Part shown: piece by piece, positions 1-5,667 of the stretch
Position numbering within the stretch: the stretch's first letter is position 1
How the letters are laid out: each line of letters opens with the position of its first letter
Assembly: GCA_036554605.1 (NCBI GenBank)
Contig: DATBMY010000213.1
Location: forward strand, 1 to 12,434
Source: DATBMY01 sp036554605
GTDB lineage: Bacteria > Acidobacteriota > Blastocatellia > UBA7656
DNA length: 12,434 nucleotides
Direction: 5' to 3'
Program-made: the position numbers and the translations under genes
Notes under the pieces: generated by a model
What the model was told of the DNA's origin: nothing
Database searches by the model: none
Seen by the model: only the letters and a program-made list of their open reading frames with translations

Positions 1-429
1 CACCGTCGGGTTGCTCAAGCCGCTGCCCGCCTCCTGGTATCTGACCACGCGCACGCGCATGCCGCCGGCGCGGTACGCATAGGCGAGATAGAGCAGACGG
101 TTCTGAGCAAATTGCGGGTGCAGTTTCAAATCCATCAGCCCCGCCTCGCTCGCGGACGCAACCTCCGGTATGGTCGCAAGCGGCTCGGGCCTCAATCGCC
201 CTTGCTCTATGACTCGCACGCGGCCCGGCCGCTCGGTGAAAAATATGCGGCCGTCGGGGGCGAAGGCGATTGCCCAGGGCACCGCGAGGTTTTCGGCAAC
301 GGTCTCGACGCGAAACCGCGTTGCCTCGCCGGATTGAGGCGCCGCCTCGGCGGGCCCGCTCGGCGCGTCGTTATCGCAGCCGAGCGAGAGTAACGCCACG
401 GTCAATAATGTATATGCCAGTCGCTTCAT
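1..429 (-). CDS. PQQ-dependent aldose-sugar dehydrogenase, lipoprotein, 5' part only
   Basis: The first 143 codons of a gene that runs off the left edge. Residues 1-17 form a signal peptide (KR, then a hydrophobic run) ending in lipobox LSLGC, so Cys18 should be lipidated and the enzyme anchored to a membrane facing the periplasm. After a Pro/Ala/Ser-rich linker the mature part starts with the GdhB/YliI (Asd) beta-propeller pattern: NLAVPWAIAFAPDGRIFFTE near 47-66, RPGRVRVIE near 67-75, and EAGLMDLKLHPQF near 95-107. In that family the enzyme oxidises aldose sugars using PQQ and passes electrons to the respiratory chain. The catalytic and PQQ-binding remainder lies outside the window. The ATG at 429 follows GGAG at close spacing and a perfect TATAAT eight bases upstream, so a leaderless or very short leader transcript is possible. 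Family call is firm; substrate is unknown. Confidence 0.85.
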   Translation of the reverse strand, partial: MKRLAYTLLTVALLSLGCDNDAPSGPAEAAPQSGEATRFRVETVAENLAVPWAIAFAPDGRIFFTERPGRVRVIEQGRLRPEPLATIPEVASASEAGLMDLKLHPQFAQNRLLYLAYAYRAGGMRVRVVRYQEAGSGLSNPTV

Positions 430-437
430 TTTCTCCG

Positions 438-443
438 ATTATA
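438..443 (-). promoter_or_regulatory. Possible -10 box (TATAAT) very close to the sugar dehydrogenase start
   Basis: On the minus strand a perfect TATAAT ends eight bases before the ATG at 429. No good -35 hexamer is visible at 16-18 bp. If used, transcription would start within one or two bases of the ATG. The gene could instead be read through from the upstream miniprotein gene. Confidence 0.3.
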
Positions 444-506
444 ATCTTCAAGACGCCGCCGTCCCACCGGACGGACCGGCAGGCGACGGCGCGACCGCGC
501 CTTCAA

Positions 507-629
507 TCAGCAGTTCACCTGGCCGAGCAGCCAGTAGAGCAGTATGAAGATCAGGATGGTCGATATGCAGCCGCCGCCCATTTTCCAGGCGCCGAAACCT
601 GCCAGAATCGCACGAAGAGGACCACGCAT
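507..629 (-). CDS. 40-aa single-pass membrane miniprotein
   Basis: A short gene encoding 40 residues. Residues 1-16 are basic/aromatic (MRGPLRAILAGFGAWK), followed by a glycine-rich hinge and cysteine (MGGGC, 17-21), one hydrophobic segment (ISTILIFILLYWLLG, about 22-36) and a C-terminal NC. The ATG at 629 is preceded by AGGA with seven-base spacing. The composition (Gly hinge, Trp, one TM helix, two Cys) is unlike a random reading of GC-rich DNA. It resembles small uncharacterised proteins with an AWKMGGGC-type motif that I recall from other bacteria, but I cannot confirm this by search. It lies 48 bases downstream of the phosphoesterase gene on the same strand and could be co-transcribed with it. 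Function unknown. Confidence 0.6.
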   Translation of the reverse strand: MRGPLRAILAGFGAWKMGGGCISTILIFILLYWLLGQVNC

Positions 630-677
630 AGAGTATTCCTATCTGATAAAGTTGTTTTCACAAGAGCCCACAATGCT

Positions 678-1448
678 CTATCTCGCAAGCGATGCTTCGG
701 TCATTGTCTCCTCCCGGTTGACCTCGCGCCGCTCGCTCTTCTCCAGGTTATAGATCGCATAGGCGCTGTTGAGCACGGGCAGCGCGACGTTTCTTACGGG
801 TATGCCGCGCGCGGTCACGCCCTTCTCCTGCCCGTGATGAGCATGCCCGTGCAGTATCAGGTCCGCGCCCGCGCTGTCGGCGGCCTCCGCCAGCAGATAG
901 CTTCCGAGAAAAGGGAATATCTCAAGCCGCTCGCCCGCGAGCGTCTCCTTGATGGGCGAGTAATGGAGCAAGGCGACGCGGTAATCGGCTTCCAACCGGC
1001 TCAGGTTCTCTTCGAGCTTCGCGGCGAGCGCCTCGGTGTGATAGATGAAGGCCTTCATCTCCGGCTCGCCGAAAGGGGTCAGGCTCGACCCGGCGAACCC
1101 CCCGCCGAATCCCTTCGTTCCCGCCACCCCGAACGTCGCGCCGCCGATGGTTACAGTCGCGGTCTCGCCCTCAAGCACGATGACGCCTGATCGCTCCAGC
1201 TCCTCGCGGACCTCGTGCTCCGCGTCGGAGTGATAATCGTGATTGCCGAGCACTGCGATGACAGGCACTTCGACGACTTCAAGCTCCCTGGCAAGCACCT
1301 GAGCCTGCCCTCGCTCGCCGTGTGTTGTTAAATCACCGGCCAGCAACAGCACGTCTGCCTGCGTATGCACATGGCTCCAGAACTGGCGCAGGCGGCCGGC
1401 GGAGTCTTCGGAAAAGTGAACATCCGCTATGGCAGCGACCCTAATCAC
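678..1448 (-). CDS. Calcineurin-like metallophosphoesterase
   Basis: A 256-aa cytosolic protein of the calcineurin-like phosphoesterase superfamily. The dinuclear metal site reads clearly in order: DVH (D9, H11), GD (D39), GNHD (N69, H70), H162 and GHAH (H202, H204). These residues bind two divalent metals and hydrolyse phosphomonoesters or phosphodiesters; the substrate cannot be told from sequence. There is no signal peptide or membrane segment. A Gly-rich loop (GFGGGFAG, 113-120) lies between the metal motifs. The last about 20 residues are charged and probably disordered. The start is GTG at 1448, inside the 3' end of the BON gene (8-base overlap), with GGAGG about eight bases upstream, so translation is probably coupled. 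It is unrelated in layout to the membrane-anchored phosphoesterase at 8020. Confidence 0.88.
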   Translation of the reverse strand: MIRVAAIADVHFSEDSAGRLRQFWSHVHTQADVLLLAGDLTTHGERGQAQVLARELEVVEVPVIAVLGNHDYHSDAEHEVREELERSGVIVLEGETATVTIGGATFGVAGTKGFGGGFAGSSLTPFGEPEMKAFIYHTEALAAKLEENLSRLEADYRVALLHYSPIKETLAGERLEIFPFLGSYLLAEAADSAGADLILHGHAHHGQEKGVTARGIPVRNVALPVLNSAYAIYNLEKSERREVNREETMTEASLAR

Positions 1449-1695
1449 TGATAACCTCCGGCTGACCGGGCTCGGCCACGCTGATGATGTTCAGCTCGTT
1501 GCGGACCTCCATTTCGGGGACGGTCTCGCGAACGACCTGGGCTATGACGGCCTTGCGCTCCTCGGTGGCCGTATGCCCGATCAGGTGAATGCGCCCGCCG
1601 ACTATCATGACCTTTACGTCCAGCTTGTTGACCCGCGGGTCCGTAGCCAGCGCGTTCTGGATCTTCCCTACCAGATACTGGTAATCAGCGTTCAT
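1441..1695 (-). CDS. Small BON-domain protein
   Basis: An 84-aa protein that is essentially one BON domain (about residues 8-71). It shows the family pattern: a helix (LVGKIQNALATDPRVNKLDV), a strand with the conserved glycine (VGGRIHLIG, G40), and a second helix and strand (ERKAVIAQVVRETVPEMEVRNELNI). BON domains, as in OsmY and Kbp, bind phospholipid or potassium or act as interaction modules. Most OsmY-like copies are exported, but this one has no signal peptide and is predicted cytosolic. Its ATG overlaps the stop of the upstream nucleotidyltransferase-fold gene in an ATGA junction, and its own 3' end overlaps the phosphoesterase start by 8 bases. Family call is firm; its role in this operon is not known. 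Confidence 0.85.
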   Translation of the reverse strand: MNADYQYLVGKIQNALATDPRVNKLDVKVMIVGGRIHLIGHTATEERKAVIAQVVRETVPEMEVRNELNIISVAEPGQPEVISD

Positions 1696-2339
1696 TTCGC
1701 TTCACCGTTTGAGCAGAGTTCCAGCCAGTCGATCATCGTCTTGATGACCCGGTTCGGCACGAGCAGATCCAGCGACTGCGCGTAGAGTAGAAGCCCCAGC
1801 ACCCTGCGCGGACCGCGCCGCGCGCGCTTGAGCAGGTAGTCCCAATCAAGCTCGCTCGAACGCAGTATGCTGAGCAGGTCGTGTATGTGACGCATGGCTT
1901 TCTTATCCATCGCCAGCGTGTGATCGTTCAAGACGAGCGCCTTTATCACAAACAGGTCTTCGGGCGCGAGCGTTCGCACCTGCCGCCCGTTAAAGGGGAT
2001 CACCGTCGAGCGCTCGATCATCTCGTCTTCGAGAAAGACCGGCCCGCTCGATTGGAATATCACGTCGACCATCACATCATTCTTAAATCCCTTGAAGAGC
2101 CATTCCGGAAAAGTCCTCTCGGTCTTGAACCCGGCCTCGGTGAGCGCGGCAAGAATCCGTTCGGCATCGAGCGGCTTGCAGAATATATCTATATCGTGCG
2201 TAAAGCGATGGCCGCCCCGGGCCGTAGTCGCAATCCCGCCCATCAATACGTAGGGCGCGCCGCTCGAATCGGCCGCGGCCAGGGCTTCATCAAGCACCTC
2301 GTAGAAGGTTTCGTTGTCGGATTCTATGAGTGCCCCCAT
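1692..2339 (-). CDS. Nucleotidyltransferase-fold protein (DUF6036/AbiEii-like)
   Basis: A 215-aa protein with polymerase-beta-type nucleotidyltransferase features: the Gly-Gly of the nucleotide site (YVLMGGIATT, G34-G35), the acidic pair in HDIDIF (D49, D51) and a third acidic residue in VDVIF (D92). Downstream, LAPEDLFVIKAL (about 124-135) and RHIHDLLSIL (150-159) match the helical part seen in AbiEii/DUF6036-type proteins. Members transfer a nucleotide to a protein, RNA or small molecule; some are toxins of TA pairs. No antitoxin of the AbiEi type is next to it. I chose the ATG at 2339 because GGAGG lies four bases upstream. A longer reading from GTG at 2444 has no ribosome site and an atypical N-terminus. 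It heads the coupled trio with the BON and phosphoesterase genes. Confidence 0.75.
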   Translation of the reverse strand: MGALIESDNETFYEVLDEALAAADSSGAPYVLMGGIATTARGGHRFTHDIDIFCKPLDAERILAALTEAGFKTERTFPEWLFKGFKNDVMVDVIFQSSGPVFLEDEMIERSTVIPFNGRQVRTLAPEDLFVIKALVLNDHTLAMDKKAMRHIHDLLSILRSSELDWDYLLKRARRGPRRVLGLLLYAQSLDLLVPNRVIKTMIDWLELCSNGEAK

Positions 2340-2526
2340 CCGGCCTCCGTCGCTTCTGCAAAAGGCCCACGGCAAAAGCAATGGATAGTGGGAGCAAGCT
2401 TTATGCCAGCAGAAATGGCGCGCCGGTCTTTGCAAGTACGTCACATGCTCGGTGATCTCGGGCTTATAATTGGACTAACGGCCCGGCTCCATATTTTTAC
2501 CGTTCACTCCTTAAACCAGGCGTGAG

Positions 2527-2554
2527 CGTATACAAGACACAACTGCACTGTAAA
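2527..2554 (-). promoter_or_regulatory. Possible sigma-70-type promoter for the minus-strand trio
   Basis: On the minus strand TTTACA (2549-2554) and TATACG (2527-2532) are 16 bp apart. Start of transcription would fall near 2520, giving a leader of about 180 nt before the ATG at 2339. The match is moderate. Confidence 0.3.
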
Positions 2555-2700
2555 GGGACACGATTGTAGCCCGCGCCTGTGAGACGTGTAATGAAAGCCC
2601 GGGCGAATCGTGGGAGCTGATTTGATCGAGCCAGCCAATTCATTAGTCCTCGTTACGTTTAGACAACGGCGGCGCGGCGCGCCGGATTTTCAGCCACAGG

Positions 2701-2716
2701 TGGCACCGATTTTGCT
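2701..2716 (+). promoter_or_regulatory. Sigma-54 (RpoN) -24/-12 promoter
   Basis: The 16-mer TGGCACCGATTTTGCT fits the RpoN consensus (TGGCAC, N5, TTGCW), with exactly ten bases between the invariant GG and GC. Predicted transcription start is near 2727, giving a leader of about 63 nt that carries GGGAGGAG (2777-2784) five bases before the ATG at 2790. Such promoters need an ATP-dependent activator, so the operon should be switched by a signal. No activator gene lies in the window. Confidence 0.7.
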
Positions 2717-2789
2717 TTTTGAAGAGCGGGCTTGCGGTGTGCAGTCATGCACCGGTCATTTAATAGATTAGAGTTAGGGAGGAGCAGCT

Positions 2790-3146
2790 ATGGAGAGAAA
2801 AAACGATACCGACACCGATCTTCTGGTGACGAGAGACACAACCAGCTATGAATCTTCACGCGAGGCCGCCGGGTCCGGCATGGACAAAATCAAGACTACG
2901 CTTGCGGATAAGCTGAAAGACGCGGCCGGGGCGATCAAGCAGCGGGCCGGCGGCGAGAGCGCGGCTGGGAATTATGCCGGCAAGGCGAGCAACTGGCTCG
3001 ACAGCGCGGCCGATTACGTCCAGCATTTCGACCCGAAGCGGGCCAGGCAGGACCTTGAGAACTCGGTTCGCAGCAACCCCGGCCGGAGTCTGCTGATCGC
3101 AGGCGCGGCGGGCTTGCTGCTGGGGGCGATATTTCGAAGGAGGTAG
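2790..3146 (+). CDS. ElaB/YqjD (DUF883)-like C-terminally anchored membrane protein
   Basis: A 118-aa protein, first gene after the sigma-54 promoter. Residues 1-30 are polar and probably disordered; 31-95 are charged, Ala-rich and helical (MDKIKTTLADKLKDAAGAIK onward); 97-115 form a single hydrophobic anchor (NPGRSLLIAGAAGLLLGAIF) ending in Arg-Arg-Arg. This is the plan of ElaB/YqjD-type proteins, where the NPxxS...GxxxG anchor sits in the inner membrane and the helical part faces the cytoplasm. In E. coli YqjD has been linked to ribosome binding in stationary phase; that role is only an analogy here. The start is supported by GGGAGGAG at five-base spacing. It is 2 bp from the next gene, whose full AAGGAGGT ribosome site overlaps this gene's end. 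Confidence 0.75.
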   Translation: MERKNDTDTDLLVTRDTTSYESSREAAGSGMDKIKTTLADKLKDAAGAIKQRAGGESAAGNYAGKASNWLDSAADYVQHFDPKRARQDLENSVRSNPGRSLLIAGAAGLLLGAIFRRR

Positions 3147-3148
3147 AG

Positions 3149-3574
3149 ATGCAAACGCGATCTGAGATTGACCGCCGGGCCATGGAAATGGCGCAGGAAA
3201 CGCGCGAATCTTTCGGCGAGCTGCTCGGCCAGGTAGCCACCAATTCGGCGGCGCTGGTGCGCGACGAGATCGCGCTGGCCAAGCAGGAGATGAGCGAGAA
3301 GGTCGCGGAACTGCGGTCGGGCGTCGTGCTTATTGCTATCGGCGCGGTCGTAGCTCTGGTCGGCACGCTGGCGCTGATTGCGGCGGCGATAATCGGGCTT
3401 GGCTACTGGATCGGTCCGGGATGGTCGGCGCTCATCATAGGCGGGCTACTTACGCTGGCGGGCGCGATTGCTGCCCTGTCCGGGATTGGTCGCCTAAAGC
3501 GCACCAATCTGAAGCCTGAACAGACCATCGAGACTCTTGAGGAGGATAAGGAATGGCTGAAAGAACTAACGTAG
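3149..3574 (+). CDS. Holin-X / DUF1469 (YqjE-like) membrane protein
   Basis: A 141-aa inner-membrane protein. An N-terminal amphipathic helix (about 10-57; ESFGELLGQVATNSAALVRD and EIALAKQEMSEKVAELRSG) is followed by two transmembrane segments (about 58-83 and 91-113) joined by a short turn (YWIGPG), then a charged tail. This is the architecture of the Phage_holin_3_6 / DUF1469 family, whose chromosomal members such as YqjE are not lysis proteins but travel with ElaB/YqjD-like genes. That is exactly the arrangement here. The ribosome site AAGGAGGT (3137-3144) is a full match and overlaps the stop of the upstream gene. The 3' end overlaps the next gene by 22 bases, so the two are probably coupled. 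Confidence 0.82.
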   Translation: MQTRSEIDRRAMEMAQETRESFGELLGQVATNSAALVRDEIALAKQEMSEKVAELRSGVVLIAIGAVVALVGTLALIAAAIIGLGYWIGPGWSALIIGGLLTLAGAIAALSGIGRLKRTNLKPEQTIETLEEDKEWLKELT

Positions 3575-4113
3575 CGACTCAGATGACAACACAGGGTCAG
3601 GCTGGCGAGCGCAGCGCCGAAGAGATTCGTCAGGATATCGCGGCCCGGCGTGATTCCATCTCCGAAGCTGTAGACAAGCTCGGCGACAAGATACAGGAAA
3701 CGCTTGATTGGCGCGAATACGTATCGAGCTATCCAATGATAGCCCTCGGCGCGGCGGCCGGGCTGGGCTTTCTGGTGTCGGGCATATTCAGGCGGAATCC
3801 GACCCCGCGCGAGCGCATGATGGATGCGATGGCCGATATGGTCGAAGACTTCAAAGGCCGCGCGGGCGATATCGCGGGCGACGTCGTTAAGAGGAAGATG
3901 GCCGGCGGCAAGACTGTGAAGGCAGCCCTCACCGGGGTTATCACAAAAGCGGCCATGGATTTCGCGAAAAACCAGGTGCAGACAAGGCTCACGGGCGCCA
4001 AACGGGCAGGCTATTACGAGCGACCGCAACCCTATACGCGCACGCAAGAGATAGCGGATTTTCAACCCGACACTCTGGATGAAACTACTCGTCCCTCTAC
4101 AGGTAATTACTAA
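3553..4113 (+). CDS. DUF3618-domain membrane protein
   Basis: A 186-aa protein. Residues 20-57 match the DUF3618 pattern (RSAEEIRQDIAARRDSISEA, then VDKLGDKIQETLDW), a helical segment that usually precedes a membrane anchor. The anchor is at about 60-79 (YPMIALGAAAGLGFLVSGIF), again with the ElaB-like P...GxxxG form. It is followed by a long, mostly polar amphipathic region (80-150) and a Tyr/Thr-rich disordered tail. It starts inside the 3' end of the Holin-X gene with GAGGAGG just upstream. In the family these proteins occur beside ElaB-like and Holin-X proteins; the biochemical role is unknown. The neighbourhood suggests a membrane-associated complex with them. Confidence 0.8.
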   Translation: MAERTNVATQMTTQGQAGERSAEEIRQDIAARRDSISEAVDKLGDKIQETLDWREYVSSYPMIALGAAAGLGFLVSGIFRRNPTPRERMMDAMADMVEDFKGRAGDIAGDVVKRKMAGGKTVKAALTGVITKAAMDFAKNQVQTRLTGAKRAGYYERPQPYTRTQEIADFQPDTLDETTRPSTGNY

Positions 4114-4147
4114 GAGGGATACGGCAATCAATAAAGGAGGAAATTAA

Positions 4148-4630
4148 ATGGAATCGAAAAAGAACCTTTCTCAGAATCAAGGCACGGGCAGCAGCGCTAA
4201 AGACCGCACCACCGCGAGCCCCAGCACGGGATCGACAGCGGGCAGCAGCTCAAATCTCTCCAGCCAGCCAGTCGGTACGACCGGGGCGACGGGCACGACC
4301 GGCTCGACCGGTTATCCTGGAGGCCAGACGACGGCCAGCGCTCCGCAACGCGCGCGCGAGCAAGGCGCCGAGTCGACCTACGGGCAGGCGAAACATGCGG
4401 TAACGAACGCATATGATCGCACATCCGAAGTATTGACCAACACCTACGACCAGGCGATGACCTACGGGCGAGAGAATCCCGGCAAGCTCACGCTGATCGC
4501 ATTCGGCGCGGGGATAGGAATCGGCCTGCTGCTTGCGTCGAGCGTAGGCGGCGGCCGCAGCCGCACCAATCGCATTGCCGAGCCCGTCATCAACGCGCTC
4601 TCACAGGTGGCCACGGAGTTCTTCCGGTAA
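4148..4630 (+). CDS. ElaB-like protein with Ser/Thr/Gly-rich and short collagen-like N-terminus
   Basis: A 160-aa protein. Residues 1-66 are low complexity (Ser, Thr, Gly, Gln) and include five consecutive Gly-X-Y triplets (G43 to G58, GTTGATGTTGSTGYPG). Residues 78-110 form a polar helix with a Tyr-Asp repeat (AYDRTSEVLTNTYDQAMTYG). A single anchor follows at about 112-132 (GKLTLIAFGAGIGIGLLLAS), then a short basic and amphipathic tail. The C-terminal half resembles ElaB/DUF883 anchors, as in the first gene of the operon. The start is preceded by AAAGGAGG (4133-4140) at seven-base spacing. It is last in the operon, 34 bp after the DUF3618 gene, and an intrinsic terminator follows. Function unknown. 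Confidence 0.72.
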   Translation: MESKKNLSQNQGTGSSAKDRTTASPSTGSTAGSSSNLSSQPVGTTGATGTTGSTGYPGGQTTASAPQRAREQGAESTYGQAKHAVTNAYDRTSEVLTNTYDQAMTYGRENPGKLTLIAFGAGIGIGLLLASSVGGGRSRTNRIAEPVINALSQVATEFFR

Positions 4631-4670
4631 GAAGTGTCTGAAACGATCAAGAAATGGTCTATAAACTAAA

Positions 4671-4703
4671 TAAGGGCGCGAGTCGGTCGCGCCCTTAACT
4701 TTT
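4671..4703 (+). terminator. Intrinsic terminator of the four-gene membrane operon
   Basis: An uninterrupted 11-bp stem (4671-4681 with 4687-4697, TAAGGGCGCGA pairing with its complement) closes a 5-nt loop and is followed by ACTTTT. It lies 41 bp after the stop of the last operon gene and just before the tRNA promoter. Confidence 0.85.
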
Positions 4704-4730
4704 GCGCAAGTGACGGGGTTATGCAATAAT
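4702..4730 (+). promoter_or_regulatory. Sigma-70-type promoter of tRNA-Arg
   Basis: TTGCGC (4702-4707) and AATAAT (4725-4730) are 17 bp apart. The predicted start, near 4737, is three bases before the mature 5' end of the tRNA. Confidence 0.55.
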
Positions 4731-4739
4731 CCTTGCGTC

Positions 4740-4812
4740 GCGCCTGTAGCTCAGCGGATAGAGCACCTGCCTCCGGAGCAGGGGGCCGCAGGTTCAATTC
4801 CTGCCAGGCGCA
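4740..4812 (+). tRNA. trnR: tRNA-Arg (anticodon CCG)
   Basis: A complete 73-nt cloverleaf. The acceptor stem GCGCCTG/CAGGCGC (4740-4746 with 4805-4811) pairs fully, with discriminator A at 4812. The D arm is GCTC/GAGC with an AGCGGATA loop carrying the A typical of bacterial tRNA-Arg. The anticodon stem is CCTGC/GCAGG with loop CTCCGGA, so the anticodon is CCG at 4773-4775 and reads CGG. The T arm is GCAGG/CCTGC with loop TTCAATT. The CCA end is not encoded. It stands alone with its own promoter, and its 3' end is followed by a recombinase remnant. Confidence 0.97.
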
Positions 4813-4834
4813 TTAACCTCTTTTGAGTTCTTTC

Positions 4835-4893
4835 GTTATCTCCATGGCAAAAGGGAAAACAGCGGTAAGAATACCTCTTGCCTCGGAGATAAC
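4835..4893 (+). repeat. 9-bp inverted repeat over the remnant's ribosome site
   Basis: GTTATCTCC (4835-4843) and GGAGATAAC (4885-4893) are exact reverse complements 41 bases apart. The right arm contains the GGAG ribosome site of the recombinase remnant, so pairing would hide it. It could equally be an old recombinase-binding site or chance. Confidence 0.3.
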
Positions 4894-4963
4894 TATGGTC
4901 ACCCTGTTTGAACGGTTCTTCCAAGGAAAGCGATACATCAAAGGCGTTACCTACAAAATCTAA
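4844..4963 (+). pseudogene. Tyrosine-recombinase (integrase) N-terminal remnant
   Basis: An open frame of 39 codons ends at TAA 4961. Its last part reads TLFERFFQGKRYIKGVTYK, which closely resembles the start of the SAM-like core-binding domain of tyrosine recombinases (family style: TLFE-F--ER-YLKGVS-KT). A likely start is the ATG at 4895, with GGAG (4885-4888) six bases upstream; the frame is also open back to ATG 4844. Beyond the stop the same frame continues with weakly integrase-like residues (DFLALM), as expected from decay. The rest of a normal protein of about 300-400 aa, including the catalytic domain, is absent. Its position 30-80 bp after a tRNA gene is the usual one for integrases that insert at tRNA 3' ends. 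Recognition is by eye. Confidence 0.45.
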
Positions 4964-5007
4964 GACTTCTTAGCATTAATGCTTTGTAATGCGAAATGTT
5001 TAGAGTA

Positions 5008-5021
5008 CAAGCTTCAGCTTG
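5008..5021. repeat. 14-bp palindrome, possible repetitive-element piece
   Basis: CAAGCTTCAGCTTG is two perfect 6-bp arms around TC. It stands 19 bases to the left of the 5041-5062 repeat arm and may be part of the same dispersed element. Confidence 0.35.
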
Positions 5022-5040
5022 CTTGCGTCGGGCCGGGCAC

Positions 5041-5062
5041 GCTCTCGGCGTGAACTCTGAAC
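5041..5062 (+). repeat. 22-bp inverted repeat, left arm
   Basis: The 22 bases beginning GCTCTCGGCGTGAACTCT are identical to the reverse complement of 5775-5796. Similarity continues weakly past the end (ACG...ACGATT in both). The arms flank the zinc-ribbon gene. Confidence 0.75.
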
Positions 5063-5232
5063 ATCTCTCAACGTTCATCACGATTCATTTAGCGGTCTTT
5101 CTCTTTCATTCCTTTGCCTACATAATCAGAATCTTTCAGACACGTTGAGGGTTAATCATACGGGTCTTCAAACCAAAGGGTTATAGTCGAACTCGATAAC
5201 TCGCTGTTTCGTATGGTGTCAGAGAGGTAATA

Positions 5233-5667
5233 ATGTACTGTTCAAAGTGCGGTTCCTCAGTATCACCAAACTTGACCTATTGCAATCACTGCGGGGCCAG
5301 ACTGAGCGGGGCAAAAGAGGTGAAGCCTGATAATCTACTCTTTTTTATAACGGCAGTCTTCGTCTTCGGCCTCGCTGCTATCATGGCCTTGATGGTAGCG
5401 ATGAAATTTGTGTTCGGACCCGAGAATCTGTCGCTGATTATCGCTTTCACGCTGCTGAGCTTTCTGATAATGATCGCGGTCGAAGGCGTGTTCATCTGGA
5501 AATTATTGAGTCGCACGAAGAAACAATCGTCCAATGAGCTTGCGGAGGCAAAGGCGCGTATGCTTCCAGAGCCGGGGATGAGCGTCACCGAGCATACTAC
5601 CCGAACGTTAGAGACAGCCGACAACCTTCGTCCTAAGGGTGAACGGTCAGACGGCATATTATCCTGA
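5233..5667 (+). CDS. Zinc-ribbon, two-TM membrane protein
   Basis: A 144-aa protein. The N-terminus is a zinc ribbon with two CxxC knuckles (C3-x2-C6 and C17-x2-C20; YCSKCG and YCNHCG), the common form that begins many small bacterial membrane proteins. Two transmembrane segments follow (about 34-60 and 66-92), then a polar tail containing LPEPGMSVTEHTTRTLE (111-127), which looks like a short conserved motif. The zinc ribbon and the tail should lie on the same side, probably the cytoplasm. The start ATG follows AGAGG at short spacing. It stands alone between two arms of a 22-bp inverted repeat, in DNA richer in A/T than the flanks. Function unknown. Confidence 0.78.
   Translation: MYCSKCGSSVSPNLTYCNHCGARLSGAKEVKPDNLLFFITAVFVFGLAAIMALMVAMKFVFGPENLSLIIAFTLLSFLIMIAVEGVFIWKLLSRTKKQSSNELAEAKARMLPEPGMSVTEHTTRTLETADNLRPKGERSDGILS

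Larger units (their letters stand above)
2340..2789. other. 450-bp divergent intergenic region
   Basis: No gene is supported here. It holds the ribosome site of the minus-strand trio at its left end, a possible sigma-70-like promoter for that trio (2527-2554), and the sigma-54 promoter with leader and ribosome site for the plus-strand operon at its right end. GC-rich palindromic sequence (GGCGCGCC) lies at about 2674-2681. I see no tandem activator-binding repeats that I could name with confidence. Confidence 0.6.
4813..5232 (+). other. 420-bp AT-richer stretch between tRNA-Arg and the zinc-ribbon gene
   Basis: No intact gene. It contains a truncated recombinase N-terminus (4844-4963), a 14-bp palindrome (5008-5021) and one arm of a 22-bp inverted repeat (5041-5062). 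The last about 165 bases before the zinc-ribbon gene look non-coding. I found no clear promoter. Confidence 0.6.

Noticed and set aside
270..1190. Long plus-strand open frame of 306 codons
   Set aside because: It is antisense to the sugar dehydrogenase, miniprotein and phosphoesterase genes, is Arg/Ala/Pro-rich and has no ribosome site; a GC-rich shadow.
2340..2444. N-terminal extension of the nucleotidyltransferase gene to GTG 2444
   Set aside because: No Shine-Dalgarno and Trp/Cys/His-rich non-family sequence; ATG 2339 has GGAGG at good spacing.
1881..2525. Plus-strand open frame of 214 codons
   Set aside because: Antisense to the nucleotidyltransferase-fold gene, which has clear motifs and a ribosome site.
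3149..3574. Phage lysis holin or prophage
   Set aside because: The Holin-X family name is historical; there are no endolysin or phage genes nearby, and the neighbours are the usual chromosomal ElaB-like and DUF3618 partners.
3403..4131. Minus-strand open frame of 242 codons
   Set aside because: Shadow of the Holin-X and DUF3618 genes, with no recognisable domain.
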